Positions 48,553 to 59,423 of a stretch of 64,000 nucleotides of DNA are shown piece by piece; positions within the stretch are counted from its first letter, which is position 1; each line of letters opens with the position of its first letter. The position numbers were made by a program, and so were the translations under genes. A model generated the notes under the pieces. That model was given only the letters and a program-made list of their open reading frames with translations. It had not been told where the DNA came from and did no database searches. Source of the stretch: Yersinia frederiksenii ATCC 33641 (lineage in GTDB: Bacteria > Pseudomonadota > Gammaproteobacteria > Enterobacterales > Enterobacteriaceae); contig NZ_KN150731.1 of the NCBI RefSeq assembly GCF_000754805.1, forward strand, positions 4,305,542 through 4,369,541. Direction: 5' to 3'.

Positions 48553-49776
48553 ATGAGTAGCGTAGATATTAATGTTCCTGACCTCCCTGAGTCTGTCGCC
48601 GATGGCTCTGTAGCAACCTGGCACAAGAAACCGGGCGATAGCGTCAAACGTGATGAAGTGCTGGTTGAGATCGAAACAGACAAAGTGATTCTGGAAGTTC
48701 CGGCCAGCCAGGACGGTATTCTGGACGCCATTTTGGAAGACGAAGGTGCCACAGTCGTTTCACGCCAGGTACTGGGTCGTATTCGCCCAAGTGATAGTTC
48801 CGGCCTGCCGACTGAAGAGAAAAGCCAGAGCACCGAGTCAACTCCTGCTCAGCGCCAGACTGCTAGCTTGGAAGAAGAAACCAACGATACCCTCAGCCCG
48901 GCGATTCGTCGTCTGATTGCTGAGCACTCTCTGGATGCTGCTGCAATTAAAGGCAGCGGTGTGGGTGGCCGTCTGACGCGTGAAGATATCGAGAGTCACT
49001 TGGCAAACCGCAAGTCGGCACCCGCAGCGGCAGAAGCCAAAGTTGAAGCCGCAGCACCTGTCGCACCTATCGCAGGCCGCAGTGAAAAACGTGTGCCGAT
49101 GACGCGCCTGCGTAAACGTGTTGCCGAGCGCCTGCTGGAAGCGAAAAACAGCACTGCAATGTTGACGACGTTTAACGAAATCAACATGAAGCCGATCATG
49201 GATCTGCGCAAGCAGTATGGCGAAGCTTTTGAGAAACGCCACGGTGTTCGTCTGGGCTTTATGTCCTTCTATATTAAAGCTGTTGTTGAAGCACTGAAAC
49301 GTTATCCGGAAGTGAATGCTTCCCTCGATGGCGAAGATGTGGTCTACCACAATTACTTTGATGTCAGCATTGCGGTTTCGACTCCGCGCGGCCTGGTAAC
49401 GCCAGTACTGCGTGATGTAGACACCATGGGCATGGCTGATATTGAGAAAAAGATCAAAGAACTGGCTGTAAAAGGCCGTGACGGCAAACTGAAAGTTGAA
49501 GAACTGACTGGCGGTAACTTCACCATTACCAATGGCGGCGTATTCGGCTCATTGATGTCGACTCCGATCATTAACCCACCACAAAGCGCGATCCTTGGCA
49601 TGCATGCCATTAAAGATCGTCCAATGGCGGTAGATGGTCAGGTAGTGATTCTGCCAATGATGTATTTGGCACTGTCCTACGATCACCGGTTGATCGACGG
49701 CCGCGAGTCTGTTGGTTATCTGGTGACAGTGAAAGAGATGCTGGAAGATCCAGCTCGCTTGCTGCTTGATGTATAA
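48553..49776 (+). CDS. sucB: SucB, dihydrolipoyl succinyltransferase (E2)
   Basis: SucB transfers the succinyl group from E1 to CoA and forms the 24-mer core of the 2-oxoglutarate dehydrogenase complex. The 407 residues (E. coli 405) comprise a lipoyl domain with the modified lysine in [13 protein letters not shown] (about 43), an Ala/Pro/Glu-rich linker, and an E1/E3-binding domain ([22 protein letters not shown]). A second linker rich in Ala precedes the catalytic domain, which ends with [13 protein letters not shown] (His about 376, Asp about 380). It lies 29 nt after sucA. Confidence 0.97.
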   Translation: MSSVDINVPDLPESVADGSVATWHKKPGDSVKRDEVLVEIETDKVILEVPASQDGILDAILEDEGATVVSRQVLGRIRPSDSSGLPTEEKSQSTESTPAQRQTASLEEETNDTLSPAIRRLIAEHSLDAAAIKGSGVGGRLTREDIESHLANRKSAPAAAEAKVEAAAPVAPIAGRSEKRVPMTRLRKRVAERLLEAKNSTAMLTTFNEINMKPIMDLRKQYGEAFEKRHGVRLGFMSFYIKAVVEALKRYPEVNASLDGEDVVYHNYFDVSIAVSTPRGLVTPVLRDVDTMGMADIEKKIKELAVKGRDGKLKVEELTGGNFTITNGGVFGSLMSTPIINPPQSAILGMHAIKDRPMAVDGQVVILPMMYLALSYDHRLIDGRESVGYLVTVKEMLEDPARLLLDV

Positions 49777-49799
49777 AAAAGATAAATGACAAGGTCAGT

Positions 49800-49839
49800 C
49801 TGATTGCAAGGTGTTGATAACCTGCCTCCGCGCAATCAG
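49800..49839 (+). repeat. sucB-sucC intercistronic hairpin
   Basis: CTGATTGC at 49800-49807 pairs with GCAATCAG at 49832-49839, with a 24-nt loop, in the 113-nt spacer between sucB and sucC. It is probably an mRNA processing or stability element. Confidence 0.45.
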
Positions 49840-49889
49840 GCTACCTGGAAGGCTTCGGCCCATCTCAGACCTTATATGGATAGAACATC

Positions 49890-51056
49890 ATGAATTTACA
49901 CGAATATCAGGCAAAACAACTGTTTGCTCGGTATGGCATGCCCGCTCCAACGGGTTACGCCTGTACCACACCGCGTGAAGCAGAAGAAGCCGCATCTAAA
50001 ATCGGTGCTGGCCCGTGGGTGGTTAAATGTCAGGTACATGCTGGCGGTCGCGGTAAAGCGGGCGGCGTGAAATTGGTTAATAGCAAAGAAGATATTCGTG
50101 CTTTCGCTGAACAATGGCTGGGTAAAAAACTGGTAACTTACCAGACAGATGCCCATGGCCAACCGGTTCACCAAATTTTGGTTGAAGCTGCAACAGATAT
50201 TGATAAAGAACTCTATCTGGGCGCGGTTATTGACCGCAGTTCCCGTCGTGTGGTGTTTATGGCATCCACTGAAGGCGGTGTTGAAATTGAAAAAGTTGCC
50301 GAAGAGACACCAGAGCTGATCCACAAAATCGCTTTGGATCCGTTGACTGGCCCGCAACCTTATCAAGGTCGTGAATTAGCCTTTAAACTGGGTCTGACCG
50401 GTAAGCAAGTGGCTCAGTTCACCAAGATCTTTATGGGTCTGGCAACCATGTTCCTGGAACGTGACCTGGCAATGGTCGAGATCAACCCACTGGTTATCAC
50501 CAAACAAGGCGATTTGATCTGTTTGGATGGCAAGCTGGGTGCTGATGGTAATGCCTTGTTCCGCCAGTCTGAACTGCGCGAAATGCGTGACCCAAGTCAG
50601 GAAGATGCCCGTGAAGCACATGCTGCGCAGTGGGAACTGAACTACGTCGCACTGGATGGCAACATTGGTTGCATGGTAAACGGCGCTGGTTTGGCGATGG
50701 GTACCATGGATATCGTGAAACTGCACGGTGGCGAACCCGCTAACTTCCTCGATGTTGGTGGTGGTGCAACCAAAGAGCGTGTGACTGAAGCCTTTAAAAT
50801 TATTTTGTCTGATGACAAAGTGAAAGCGGTTTTCGTTAACATCTTCGGCGGGATCGTGCGTTGTGACCTGATTGCTGACGGCATTATTGGTGCTGTTGAA
50901 GAAGTGGGTGTCAACGTACCGGTAGTGGTTCGTCTGGAAGGGAATAATGCCGAACTGGGTGCCAAAAAACTGGCAGACAGCGGTTTGAATATCATTGCTG
51001 CGACCAGCCTGACAGATGCGGCTCAGCAAGTTGTAGCGGCAGTGGGGGCTAAATAA
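49890..51056 (+). CDS. sucC: SucC, succinyl-CoA synthetase beta subunit
   Basis: SucC is the ATP-grasp subunit of succinyl-CoA synthetase, which makes ATP or GTP from succinyl-CoA. The length is 388 residues, as in E. coli. The start [16 protein letters not shown] is the family hallmark; [15 protein letters not shown] (about 45-59) forms the nucleotide site; MVEINPLV (about 196) holds metal ligands; [13 protein letters not shown] (about 321-333) belongs to the CoA-ligase half. The stop overlaps the sucD ATG by one nt. Confidence 0.97.
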   Translation: MNLHEYQAKQLFARYGMPAPTGYACTTPREAEEAASKIGAGPWVVKCQVHAGGRGKAGGVKLVNSKEDIRAFAEQWLGKKLVTYQTDAHGQPVHQILVEAATDIDKELYLGAVIDRSSRRVVFMASTEGGVEIEKVAEETPELIHKIALDPLTGPQPYQGRELAFKLGLTGKQVAQFTKIFMGLATMFLERDLAMVEINPLVITKQGDLICLDGKLGADGNALFRQSELREMRDPSQEDAREAHAAQWELNYVALDGNIGCMVNGAGLAMGTMDIVKLHGGEPANFLDVGGGATKERVTEAFKIILSDDKVKAVFVNIFGGIVRCDLIADGIIGAVEEVGVNVPVVVRLEGNNAELGAKKLADSGLNIIAATSLTDAAQQVVAAVGAK

Positions 51057-51934
51057 TGTCTATTTTAATTGATAAAAACACCAAAGTTATTTGCCAGGGC
51101 TTCACCGGTAGCCAAGGGACTTTCCACTCTGAACAAGCTATCGCCTATGGCACCAAAATGGTTGGCGGTGTTACGCCAGGCAAAGGCGGAACCCAGCATC
51201 TGGGCCTACCGGTATTCAATACAGTACGTGAAGCAGTAGAAACTACCGGTGCAACAGCATCCGTTATCTACGTGCCAGCGCCGTTCTGTAAAGATTCAAT
51301 TCTGGAAGCTATCGACGCCGGTATCAAATTGATCATCTGCATTACTGAAGGCATCCCGACGCTGGATATGCTGGTAGTCAAAGTTAGATTGGAGCAATCC
51401 GATGCGCGCATGATCGGCCCTAACTGCCCGGGTGTTATTACCCCAGGCGAATGTAAGATTGGCATCATGCCTGGCCATATCCACTTGCCGGGTAAAGTCG
51501 GTATCGTTTCTCGTTCAGGCACTCTGACTTATGAAGCGGTAAAACAGACGACTGATATCGGTTTCGGCCAATCAAGCTGTGTTGGTATTGGTGGTGACCC
51601 AATTCCTGGTTCTAACTTTATCGATATCCTGAAGTTATTCCAGGAAGACCCGCAAACTGAAGTCATCGTGATGATCGGTGAGATTGGTGGTAATGCAGAA
51701 GAAGAAGCGGCGGCTTATATTAAAGAGCACGTGACCAAACCTGTAGTGGGCTACATCGCTGGTGTAACTGCACCAAAAGGCAAACGTATGGGCCATGCTG
51801 GTGCCATCATTGCTGGTGGTAAAGGGACTGCAGATGACAAATTTGCTGCTCTGGAAGCAGCAGGTGTGAAAACTGTACGTAGCCTGGCTAAAATCGGCAA
51901 TGCCGTGAAAGCGGTGTACCAAAGCAATAAATAA
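51056..51934 (+). CDS. sucD: SucD, succinyl-CoA synthetase alpha subunit
   Basis: SucD binds CoA and carries the phosphohistidine intermediate. The protein has 292 residues (E. coli 289, with the extra residues at the C-terminus, AVYQSNK). The CoA-binding [16 protein letters not shown] (about 13-28) and [18 protein letters not shown] are conserved, as are [20 protein letters not shown] and the active histidine in [17 protein letters not shown] (about 247). It is the last gene of the sdh-suc cluster, followed by a terminator. Confidence 0.97.
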   Translation: MSILIDKNTKVICQGFTGSQGTFHSEQAIAYGTKMVGGVTPGKGGTQHLGLPVFNTVREAVETTGATASVIYVPAPFCKDSILEAIDAGIKLIICITEGIPTLDMLVVKVRLEQSDARMIGPNCPGVITPGECKIGIMPGHIHLPGKVGIVSRSGTLTYEAVKQTTDIGFGQSSCVGIGGDPIPGSNFIDILKLFQEDPQTEVIVMIGEIGGNAEEEAAAYIKEHVTKPVVGYIAGVTAPKGKRMGHAGAIIAGGKGTADDKFAALEAAGVKTVRSLAKIGNAVKAVYQSNK

Positions 51935-51965
51935 TATCTGCTGGCTAAATAGCCGAGCTCGATAT

Positions 51966-51991
51966 AAAGGCCACCTTTCGGTGGCCTTTTT
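51966..51991. terminator. terminator between sucD and the nucleotidase gene
   Basis: AAAGGCCACC and GGTGGCCTTT form a 10-bp stem with a TTTC loop and a T-rich tail. The symmetrical A/T flanks suit both sucD (+) and the converging minus-strand gene. A short GGCT/AGCC hairpin (near 51942-51953) precedes it in the sucD 3' UTR. Confidence 0.88.
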
Positions 51992-52000
51992 AATACTCAA

Positions 52001-53899
52001 TCAGAACTTATTTAAAGCAGTAATTAATGCAATATCCGTTTGGGCTTGTTGCTTGGCTTGCTCAGTCTTGGCACTGGCGGCTTGCTGTTGCAACGCCGTT
52101 AATGCTGCAGTGTAACTGGCTTTATCCTTAAACAATTTATCTTTAACGTTGATTGAGGCAATGTTGGTATAACTGCCATCGGCAGTTGACGGGACCGAAA
52201 TAGTCCCCTGATTAATCATTTTCTTAACAATCTGCCGCTCTTTCTCATCGCCTTCTAATCCCACTAATTGCCAACGTTGCTGAGGTTTGCCCTCATATTT
52301 TCCAGACTTAACATCAGTCAGATACCGAATAGTCAGATGACGGATAGTGCCTTCTTCTTCACCGTATTGTACTTTACTGTCCGACAATACTGGGAATTTT
52401 TGCCCCTCAAGCACGCCACCTTTTTGCGTCAAATGGCCCATCCGGTAGCTGTTCATTCCCAGATGAATCGCGGTGATATCAAGGACCGGGGTGCCATCAT
52501 TAAGACGTAAATCGGTGATCCGCGAACCTACTGGCTGGCGCAAATCAATGGTGTAAGTCACGCCATCAAAAAAGTCATTGGTTGAGTATTTTGAGGCACG
52601 ACGTTGTGGATTAAAGCTGTAAGTGACATCGCCTGGTTTGACTTGATTAAAGTAGCCAGCCGACCACTCCATATATTGTTTTAACTCTTTGCCGGTTAGA
52701 GAATAAACCGTAATTTCACCGCCAGCATATTGATAGTTAAATGCAATATCTTTAGCGGTGATATCACCGACATCCAGCTTGGGATGGTCATTATCAATCT
52801 GTAAGGCGATGACTTGGGCATGGGGAGCATAATAATGAGCTGCTTCCTGATACAGCGCGCTGATACCTGTGTCCTGCACATGCACTTGAGGAATGCCTTT
52901 AATCTCATCCGGCGGCACCAGATTGTTACCACTCAACTTAGCAATAACCCGATTAGCATTAGCGCGCAAAATATCATGGTAAGGCTGGTAAATAGCTTCT
53001 AGCGATTTATCTGACTTGATACCTTTGATAGGGTAGGTATAGCTGTCTTTGTCGATGAGCTGGTACTTTCCATCTCGCTGCTCAAATTTCAGGTCAATAC
53101 GGGACAGCGCACGGCCATATTTATCTGGCTCGGTAATAATAACGCCATTAACTACGGCTTTATCAATCTTCACATGCATATGGCCAGCAACTATAGCTGC
53201 GAGTTCTGGGTTGGCTTTGGCTATATCGCCAACCCCCGTTCCTGGCCGCTGATTTTCATTATCTATCCCCATATGAGCAACCAGCACAATGGCATCGACT
53301 TGCGGCTGGATTTGCTGAATCACCTTTTTCACTTCCTGTACCGGGTCCGTGAAATGGATCCCATTGATGCGGTCGGTTCCTTGAGCGAACTCGGCGGTCA
53401 TTGGAGTATCCATGCCGATAATGCCGATTTTAACTCCTTGGCGCTCAATAATTTTATAAGAGGGCAGGTAGGGCTTACCCGAATCCCAGAAAATATTACC
53501 CGCCAGTGCAGCACCGTCGAATTGCTTAAGAGAGGTAGAAAGGGCTTTTAAGCCAAAATCAAATTCATGGTTACCCATCACCCAGGCATCATACTTCAAG
53601 GCATTAAAGCCGAGGATCATCGGGCTGATGGGTTCATATTTAAAGGTCTCAACAAAGTTGCCCTGGATGGTATCGCCCGCATCCACCAAAATAATGTTGG
53701 GCTGCTCGGCGCGAATTTTCTGCACTTGGGTGGCTATTTGACTCAGGCTACCCGCCAGATTTTCACTGTCGCTGGCATAGTCCCACGGCACAAAAGTGCC
53801 ATGTAAATCAGAGGTGCCCAAGATAGTGACATCGACTTGTTGTGCGGCAATAGTGGTGGTACTGACACAGAGTAATGTGGTGAGCGCTATTTTTTTCAT
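52001..53899 (-). CDS. periplasmic 5'-nucleotidase/metallophosphatase (UshA-like family)
   Basis: This secreted two-domain nucleotidase has 632 residues. A Sec signal peptide (MKKIALTTLLCVSTTTIAAQ) fixes the start at 53899; the frame continues to 53959 without a start that fits. The N-terminal metallophosphatase domain shows LGTSDLHGTFVPWD (about 10-23 of the mature part), DAGDTIQGN (about 85), MGNHEFDFG (about 120), VAHMGID and AGHMHV (about 215-250). The C-terminal 5'-nucleotidase domain (about 330-560) binds the base. A helical Gln/Ala-rich tail ends the protein. The precise substrate (5'-nucleotides or 2',3'-cyclic nucleotides) cannot be told. There is no strong ribosome site before the ATG. 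Confidence 0.83.
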   Translation of the reverse strand: MKKIALTTLLCVSTTTIAAQQVDVTILGTSDLHGTFVPWDYASDSENLAGSLSQIATQVQKIRAEQPNIILVDAGDTIQGNFVETFKYEPISPMILGFNALKYDAWVMGNHEFDFGLKALSTSLKQFDGAALAGNIFWDSGKPYLPSYKIIERQGVKIGIIGMDTPMTAEFAQGTDRINGIHFTDPVQEVKKVIQQIQPQVDAIVLVAHMGIDNENQRPGTGVGDIAKANPELAAIVAGHMHVKIDKAVVNGVIITEPDKYGRALSRIDLKFEQRDGKYQLIDKDSYTYPIKGIKSDKSLEAIYQPYHDILRANANRVIAKLSGNNLVPPDEIKGIPQVHVQDTGISALYQEAAHYYAPHAQVIALQIDNDHPKLDVGDITAKDIAFNYQYAGGEITVYSLTGKELKQYMEWSAGYFNQVKPGDVTYSFNPQRRASKYSTNDFFDGVTYTIDLRQPVGSRITDLRLNDGTPVLDITAIHLGMNSYRMGHLTQKGGVLEGQKFPVLSDSKVQYGEEEGTIRHLTIRYLTDVKSGKYEGKPQQRWQLVGLEGDEKERQIVKKMINQGTISVPSTADGSYTNIASINVKDKLFKDKASYTAALTALQQQAASAKTEQAKQQAQTDIALITALNKF

Positions 53900-54488
53900 T
53901 GTAGGGGATTCAATATTTATCAAATAATTGCACTTTATCATGCAACAAAATGGCAACACTAGCGAACGCTTCCTCCAAAATAGACTAATATATTCATGTA
54001 AAAGTCGAAATTGTGATTTAACGCACCCTGAAACTAATAAATTTAAAAGTTAACTTGGATCGCATAATAACGACGTAATAAAGCATTAGCTAAACCATAA
54101 AATTACATTTCATTAACAGTTGTTGGTTATATAAAAACAATCAAACTTTTAATTAACATGAAAAAGAATTAATTGTTCTAAATCAAGTTTTGAATATGGC
54201 AATAATGTTCATATGGGCTTAAATTGTTCTGGATCAAACTACGGCATGATAGGTAAATGGCCTATTTGTTGACCTGTATCCAGAACTCAAAGCTGGGTCA
54301 CGTAAAATCCTATTTATTGTGTGGGATTAGAAGCGTACTATTACCGCGGTGTAATACTGGGTAGTTGATATTGTTATTTTTGTTGTGTTTTTTTGGGCAT
54401 TCACTGCGGGTCAATATGAGATTTCCAATTTACATGGAGGTCGCGTTACCGCAAGTCGGAGTCTTCCTGCGAGGAGCAAGGAGTCAAG
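53900..54488. promoter_or_regulatory. cydA upstream region with two FNR-like boxes
   Basis: This 589-nt AT-rich stretch lies between the divergent nucleotidase and cydA and contains no gene. Two nearly identical FNR-type boxes, TTGTT-CTAA-ATCAA (54173-54186) and TTGTT-CTGG-ATCAA (54224-54237), have centres 51 bp apart, about 310 and 260 nt before cydA. Two FNR sites with about the same spacing control E. coli cydAB, and ArcA sites are expected nearby. A strong AGGAGCAAGGAG ribosome site precedes the cydA ATG. Confidence 0.65.
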
Positions 54489-56057
54489 ATGTTTGATATT
54501 GTCGAACTGTCACGGTTACAGTTTGCCTTAACGGCAATGTACCATTTCTTATTTGTCCCACTTACGCTCGGTTTGGCGTTTATGCTGGCAATTATGGAAT
54601 CGGTTTACGTGCTGTCTGGTAAACAAATCTATAAAGATATGACCAAATTCTGGGGCAAGTTATTTGCTATTAACTTTGCTCTGGGGGTTGCTACTGGTTT
54701 GACTATGGAGTTCCAGTTCGGGACTAACTGGTCATATTTCTCACATTACGTCGGTGATATCTTCGGTGCCCCTTTGGCAATTGAAGGTTTAATGGCGTTC
54801 TTCTTGGAATCTACTTTCGTCGGTCTATTCTTCTTCGGTTGGGATCGTCTGAGTAAACACCAGCATTTGGCCGTAACCTGGCTGGTTGCATTAGGCTCTA
54901 ACTTCTCTGCATTGTGGATCTTGGTTGCTAACGGCTGGATGCAAAACCCGATTGCGTCTGACTTCAACTTTGAAACCATGCGTATGGAAATGCTGAGCTT
55001 CTCAGAACTGGTTCTGAACCCAGTAGCCCAGGTGAAGTTCGTTCACACTGTGGCGGCAGGTTATGTTACCGGTGCGATGTTTGTTCTGGGTATCAGCTCT
55101 TACTATCTGCTGAAAGGCCGTGATATTCCGTTTGCCAAACGTTCCTTTGCTATCGCTGCAAGTTTCGGTTTAGCCGCAACGCTGTCTGTTATCGTACTGG
55201 GTGATGAATCTGGTTATGAAATGGGTGACGTGCAGAAAACCAAACTGGCTGCAATTGAGGCGGAATGGGAAACTCAGCCACCTCCAGCAGCCTTTACGCT
55301 GTTTGCCATTCCTAATCAGGAAACGATGGAGAACCGGTTTGCGGTTCAGATTCCATTTGCATTGGGCATAATCGCCACCCGTTCACTGGATACACCGGTT
55401 ATTGGCTTACGTGATTTGATGTCTCAGCATGAAGTGCGGATTCGTAATGGTATCCAGGCTTACCATCTGCTTGAGCAATTACGTAACGGCAATACTGATC
55501 CGGCGATACGTGAGGCCTTCAATAAAACGAAGCAGGATCTTGGCTATGGTCTGCTACTTAAGCGCTATACAGAAAACGTAACAGACGCGACTGAAGAGCA
55601 AATCCAGTTAGCTGCTAAGGACTCTATCCCGCAAGTTCTGCCGCTTTACTTCGCATTCCGCATCATGGTGGCTTGTGGCTTCCTGATGTTACTGATCATC
55701 GGCCTGTCGTTCTATAACGTGGTTCGTGGTCGGATTGGCGAGAAGAAATGGCTACTGCGTGCTGCACTGTACGGTATTCCATTACCGTGGATTGCAGTTG
55801 AAGCAGGTTGGTTTGTGGCTGAATATGGCCGTCAACCATGGGCCATCGGTGAAGTGCTGCCAACAGCTATTGCAAATTCATCCGTCACTGCCGGCGATAT
55901 TCTGTTCTCCATGGCACTGATTTGTGGTTTGTACACGCTGTTCCTGGTGGCAGAAATGTACCTGATGTTCAAATTTGCGCGCCTTGGGCCTAGCAGCCTG
56001 AAAACTGGCCGCTATCATTTTGAACAGCCGACTGCCCCAGTGCAGGAAGCACGGTAA
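54489..56057 (+). CDS. cydA: CydA, cytochrome bd-I ubiquinol oxidase subunit I
   Basis: CydA is the haem-bearing subunit of the high-affinity oxygen reductase in the inner membrane. It has 522 residues (E. coli 522). Haem ligands are recognisable as His in [14 protein letters not shown] (about 19), His in [10 protein letters not shown] (about 186) and Met in RIMVACGF (about 393). The quinol-binding Q loop is of the long type (about 250-380), and the GRQPW motif (about 448-452) is intact. It is first in cydABX-ybgE, which continues into ybgC-tol-pal. Confidence 0.97.
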   Translation: MFDIVELSRLQFALTAMYHFLFVPLTLGLAFMLAIMESVYVLSGKQIYKDMTKFWGKLFAINFALGVATGLTMEFQFGTNWSYFSHYVGDIFGAPLAIEGLMAFFLESTFVGLFFFGWDRLSKHQHLAVTWLVALGSNFSALWILVANGWMQNPIASDFNFETMRMEMLSFSELVLNPVAQVKFVHTVAAGYVTGAMFVLGISSYYLLKGRDIPFAKRSFAIAASFGLAATLSVIVLGDESGYEMGDVQKTKLAAIEAEWETQPPPAAFTLFAIPNQETMENRFAVQIPFALGIIATRSLDTPVIGLRDLMSQHEVRIRNGIQAYHLLEQLRNGNTDPAIREAFNKTKQDLGYGLLLKRYTENVTDATEEQIQLAAKDSIPQVLPLYFAFRIMVACGFLMLLIIGLSFYNVVRGRIGEKKWLLRAALYGIPLPWIAVEAGWFVAEYGRQPWAIGEVLPTAIANSSVTAGDILFSMALICGLYTLFLVAEMYLMFKFARLGPSSLKTGRYHFEQPTAPVQEAR

Positions 56058-56071
56058 ACAGGAGTCCACTT

Positions 56072-57211
56072 ATGTTTGATTACGAAGTATTACGATTTAT
56101 CTGGTGGCTGCTGATCGGTGTGTTGCTGATTGGTTTCGCAGTCACCGATGGTTTCGACATGGGCGTCGGTATCCTGCTGCGTATCATCGGTAAGAATGAT
56201 ACAGAACGCCGTATTATGATTAACTCGATTGCCCCTCACTGGGATGGCAATCAGGTTTGGCTGATTACCGCGGGTGGGGCACTGTTTGCTGCCTGGCCAA
56301 TGGTGTATGCAGCCGCATTCTCCGGCTTCTATATCGCGATGATTCTGGTCTTGGCTGCATTATTCTTCCGCCCGGTCGGTTTTGACTACCGTTCTAAGCT
56401 GGAGAATAGCCGCTGGCGCGATATGTGGGACTGGGGCATCTTCATTGGTAGCTTCGTGCCTGCCGTTGTCTTCGGTGTGGCATTTGGTAACTTGCTGCAA
56501 GGTGTGCCGTTCCACATGAATGAGTACATGCGCCTGTTCTACACAGGTAACTTCTTCCAGTTACTGAACCCGTTTGGCCTGTTAGCAGGTGTTGTCAGCT
56601 TGACCATGCTGGTCACTCAAGGGGCAACTTACCTGCAAATGCGTACGCGTGGTGAGTTGCATTTGCGTTCCCGTGCCGCTGCGCAAATTTCAGCGCTGGT
56701 CATGGGCGTTGCATTCCTGCTGGCCGGTATCTGGTTAGTTAAAGGCATTGATGGCTTTGTGATTACTTCAGTGTTGGATACAGCCGCTGAATCTAACCCG
56801 ATGCGCAAAGAAGTCGCACATCAGGCTGGTGCATGGTTGATTAACTTCAACAAGTACCCAAGCTTGTGGGCGCTGCCTGCTCTAGGGGTGATTCTGCCAC
56901 TGTTCACTATTATACTGTCGCGTCTTGAAAAAGGGGCTTGGGCCTTCCTGTTCTCATCACTGACCATTGCTTGCGTGATTCTGACCGCCGGGGTCACCAT
57001 GTTCCCGTTCGTTATGCCATCAAGCACGATGCCAAATGTCAGTCTGACAATGTGGGATGCAACATCTAGCCTGTTGACGCTGAAAGTGATGACCATTGTT
57101 GCGATCATCTTTGTGCCTATCATCTTGCTTTACACCAGCTGGTGTTATTACAAAATGTTCGGGCGCATTGATAAAGACTTTATCGAAAACAACAAGCATT
57201 CACTGTACTAA
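56072..57211 (+). CDS. cydB: CydB, cytochrome bd-I ubiquinol oxidase subunit II
   Basis: CydB is the non-haem-ligating partner of CydA. The protein has 379 residues (E. coli 379), with about nine membrane helices. It starts MFDYEVLRFIWWLLIGVLLI and carries the proton-channel Asp in TDGFDMGVGIL (about 25-35), WDGNQVWLITAGGALFAAWP (about 57-76) and a GFDYRSK loop. It lies 14 nt after cydA. Confidence 0.97.
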   Translation: MFDYEVLRFIWWLLIGVLLIGFAVTDGFDMGVGILLRIIGKNDTERRIMINSIAPHWDGNQVWLITAGGALFAAWPMVYAAAFSGFYIAMILVLAALFFRPVGFDYRSKLENSRWRDMWDWGIFIGSFVPAVVFGVAFGNLLQGVPFHMNEYMRLFYTGNFFQLLNPFGLLAGVVSLTMLVTQGATYLQMRTRGELHLRSRAAAQISALVMGVAFLLAGIWLVKGIDGFVITSVLDTAAESNPMRKEVAHQAGAWLINFNKYPSLWALPALGVILPLFTIILSRLEKGAWAFLFSSLTIACVILTAGVTMFPFVMPSSTMPNVSLTMWDATSSLLTLKVMTIVAIIFVPIILLYTSWCYYKMFGRIDKDFIENNKHSLY

Positions 57212-57223
57212 GGAGCATAAAGC

Positions 57224-57361
57224 ATGTGGTATTTTGCCTGGATTCTAGGGACACTTCTGGCCTGCTCCTTTGGTATCATTACTGCTCTGGCGCTGGAGCA
57301 GAGTGAAGCCAACGCAGCAGCGAAAGCCGCTAACAATGGCAATGATGATGTTGTCCGATAA
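57224..57361 (+). CDS. cydX: CydX, small accessory subunit of cytochrome bd-I
   Basis: This 45-residue single-span protein begins MWYFAWILGTLLACSFGIIT, with the family motif WYFAWILG and a conserved Glu (in LALEQSE, about 25). CydX binds CydA and stabilises the haem site. The ATG at 57224 follows AAGGAGC, 12 nt after cydB. Its 3' end overlaps the start of ybgE. Confidence 0.94.
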   Translation: MWYFAWILGTLLACSFGIITALALEQSEANAAAKAANNGNDDVVR

Positions 57362-57635
57362 GCTGTACGAATTAATGGATAAGGGCCCTTTACGGGCCCT
57401 TTCACTGGTGCTCGCATTTGCTGTGGCTTTTTGTGTATTTTGGGACCCTTCGCGTTTTGCGGCGGCAACCAGCTCACTTGAAGTCTGGCAAGAGGTATTT
57501 ATCGTGTGGGCAGTGTGTACCGGTGTGATTCATGGCGTAGGTTTTCGCCCTAAGCGGGTGTGGTTACGGGCTTTTTTCTCACCACTTCCTGCAATTGTGA
57601 TCTTGGGCGCGGGATTATTCTACTTTTTTGGCTAA
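57348..57635 (+). CDS. ybgE: YbgE, cyd operon membrane protein
   Basis: This is a membrane protein of about 95 residues with three helices and unknown function, conserved next to cydX. It matches E. coli YbgE (97 aa) in MDKGPLRALSLVLA (about 10-23), FWDPSRFAA (about 31-39) and WAVCTGVIHGVGFRPKRVW (about 56-74). Three ATG codons occur in a row (57342, 57345, 57348). I chose the last, which gives MLSDKLYELMDK; all overlap cydX by 14-20 nt, so translation is probably coupled. The frame extends to 57270 inside cydX, which is not credible. Confidence 0.87.
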   Translation: MLSDKLYELMDKGPLRALSLVLAFAVAFCVFWDPSRFAAATSSLEVWQEVFIVWAVCTGVIHGVGFRPKRVWLRAFFSPLPAIVILGAGLFYFFG

Positions 57636-57783
57636 TCTGAATGTGTTTCGCCTAATCTGAGTACAATCTCTCCTTTATGGGCCGCCTGGCCCATAATTAT
57701 TTTCGTTCTATTCTCGCAAGTGATTCCAAAGCTTAACGCTCTTCAGTATAGTGTGTCCGTTAACTGCATTACTGGGAAGTAGA

Positions 57784-58871
<1,088 letters not shown>

Positions 58872-58883
58872 GTAGGGGGTTGT

Positions 58884-59312
58884 ATGGCGCGAGTACGTGG
58901 TCGTAAACGTCGCGAGCTTAAGTCTGAAATTAACATTGTTCCCTTGCTTGACGTTTTGCTGGTGCTATTGCTGATCTTTATGGCGACCGCGCCTATTATC
59001 ACGCAAAGTGTTGAGGTAGATCTCCCTGATGCGACGGATTCAAAAACCGTTTCCAGTGATGATAATCCTCCGGTCATTGTCGAAGTATCAGGTGTGGGTC
59101 AATATTCGCTGGTGATTGACCATCAGAGGATGGAGCAACTGCCTTCAGAACAAGTTGTGGCAGAGGCTCAAGCGAGATTGAAAGCAAATCCGAAGACCGT
59201 GTTCCTGATTGGTGGTGCGAAAGAGGTTCCTTATGATGAAATTATTAAGGCCCTTAATATGCTGCATCAGGCTGGAGTGACGTCGGTGGGCTTAATGACT
59301 CAACCGATATAA
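58884..59312 (+). CDS. tolR: TolR, Tol-Pal motor subunit
   Basis: TolR is an ExbD-like protein of 142 residues. One N-terminal membrane helix (about 18-38) carries the proton-binding Asp in INIVPLLDVLLVLLLIFMAT (Asp about 23), followed by a periplasmic domain (about 50-142). A GGGGG-like ribosome site lies before its ATG. The spacer before tolA is about 110 nt. Confidence 0.96.
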   Translation: MARVRGRKRRELKSEINIVPLLDVLLVLLLIFMATAPIITQSVEVDLPDATDSKTVSSDDNPPVIVEVSGVGQYSLVIDHQRMEQLPSEQVVAEAQARLKANPKTVFLIGGAKEVPYDEIIKALNMLHQAGVTSVGLMTQPI

Positions 59313-59423
59313 ATTTGTGTTGATACTGGCTGAATTGAGAGTGAATCCAGCCAGTAGATACCCTGTTTTTAGCAGTTCCGTTTTTTAGAAATAGAGCGCG
59401 GACATCGAGTGTGGAAATCGAGC

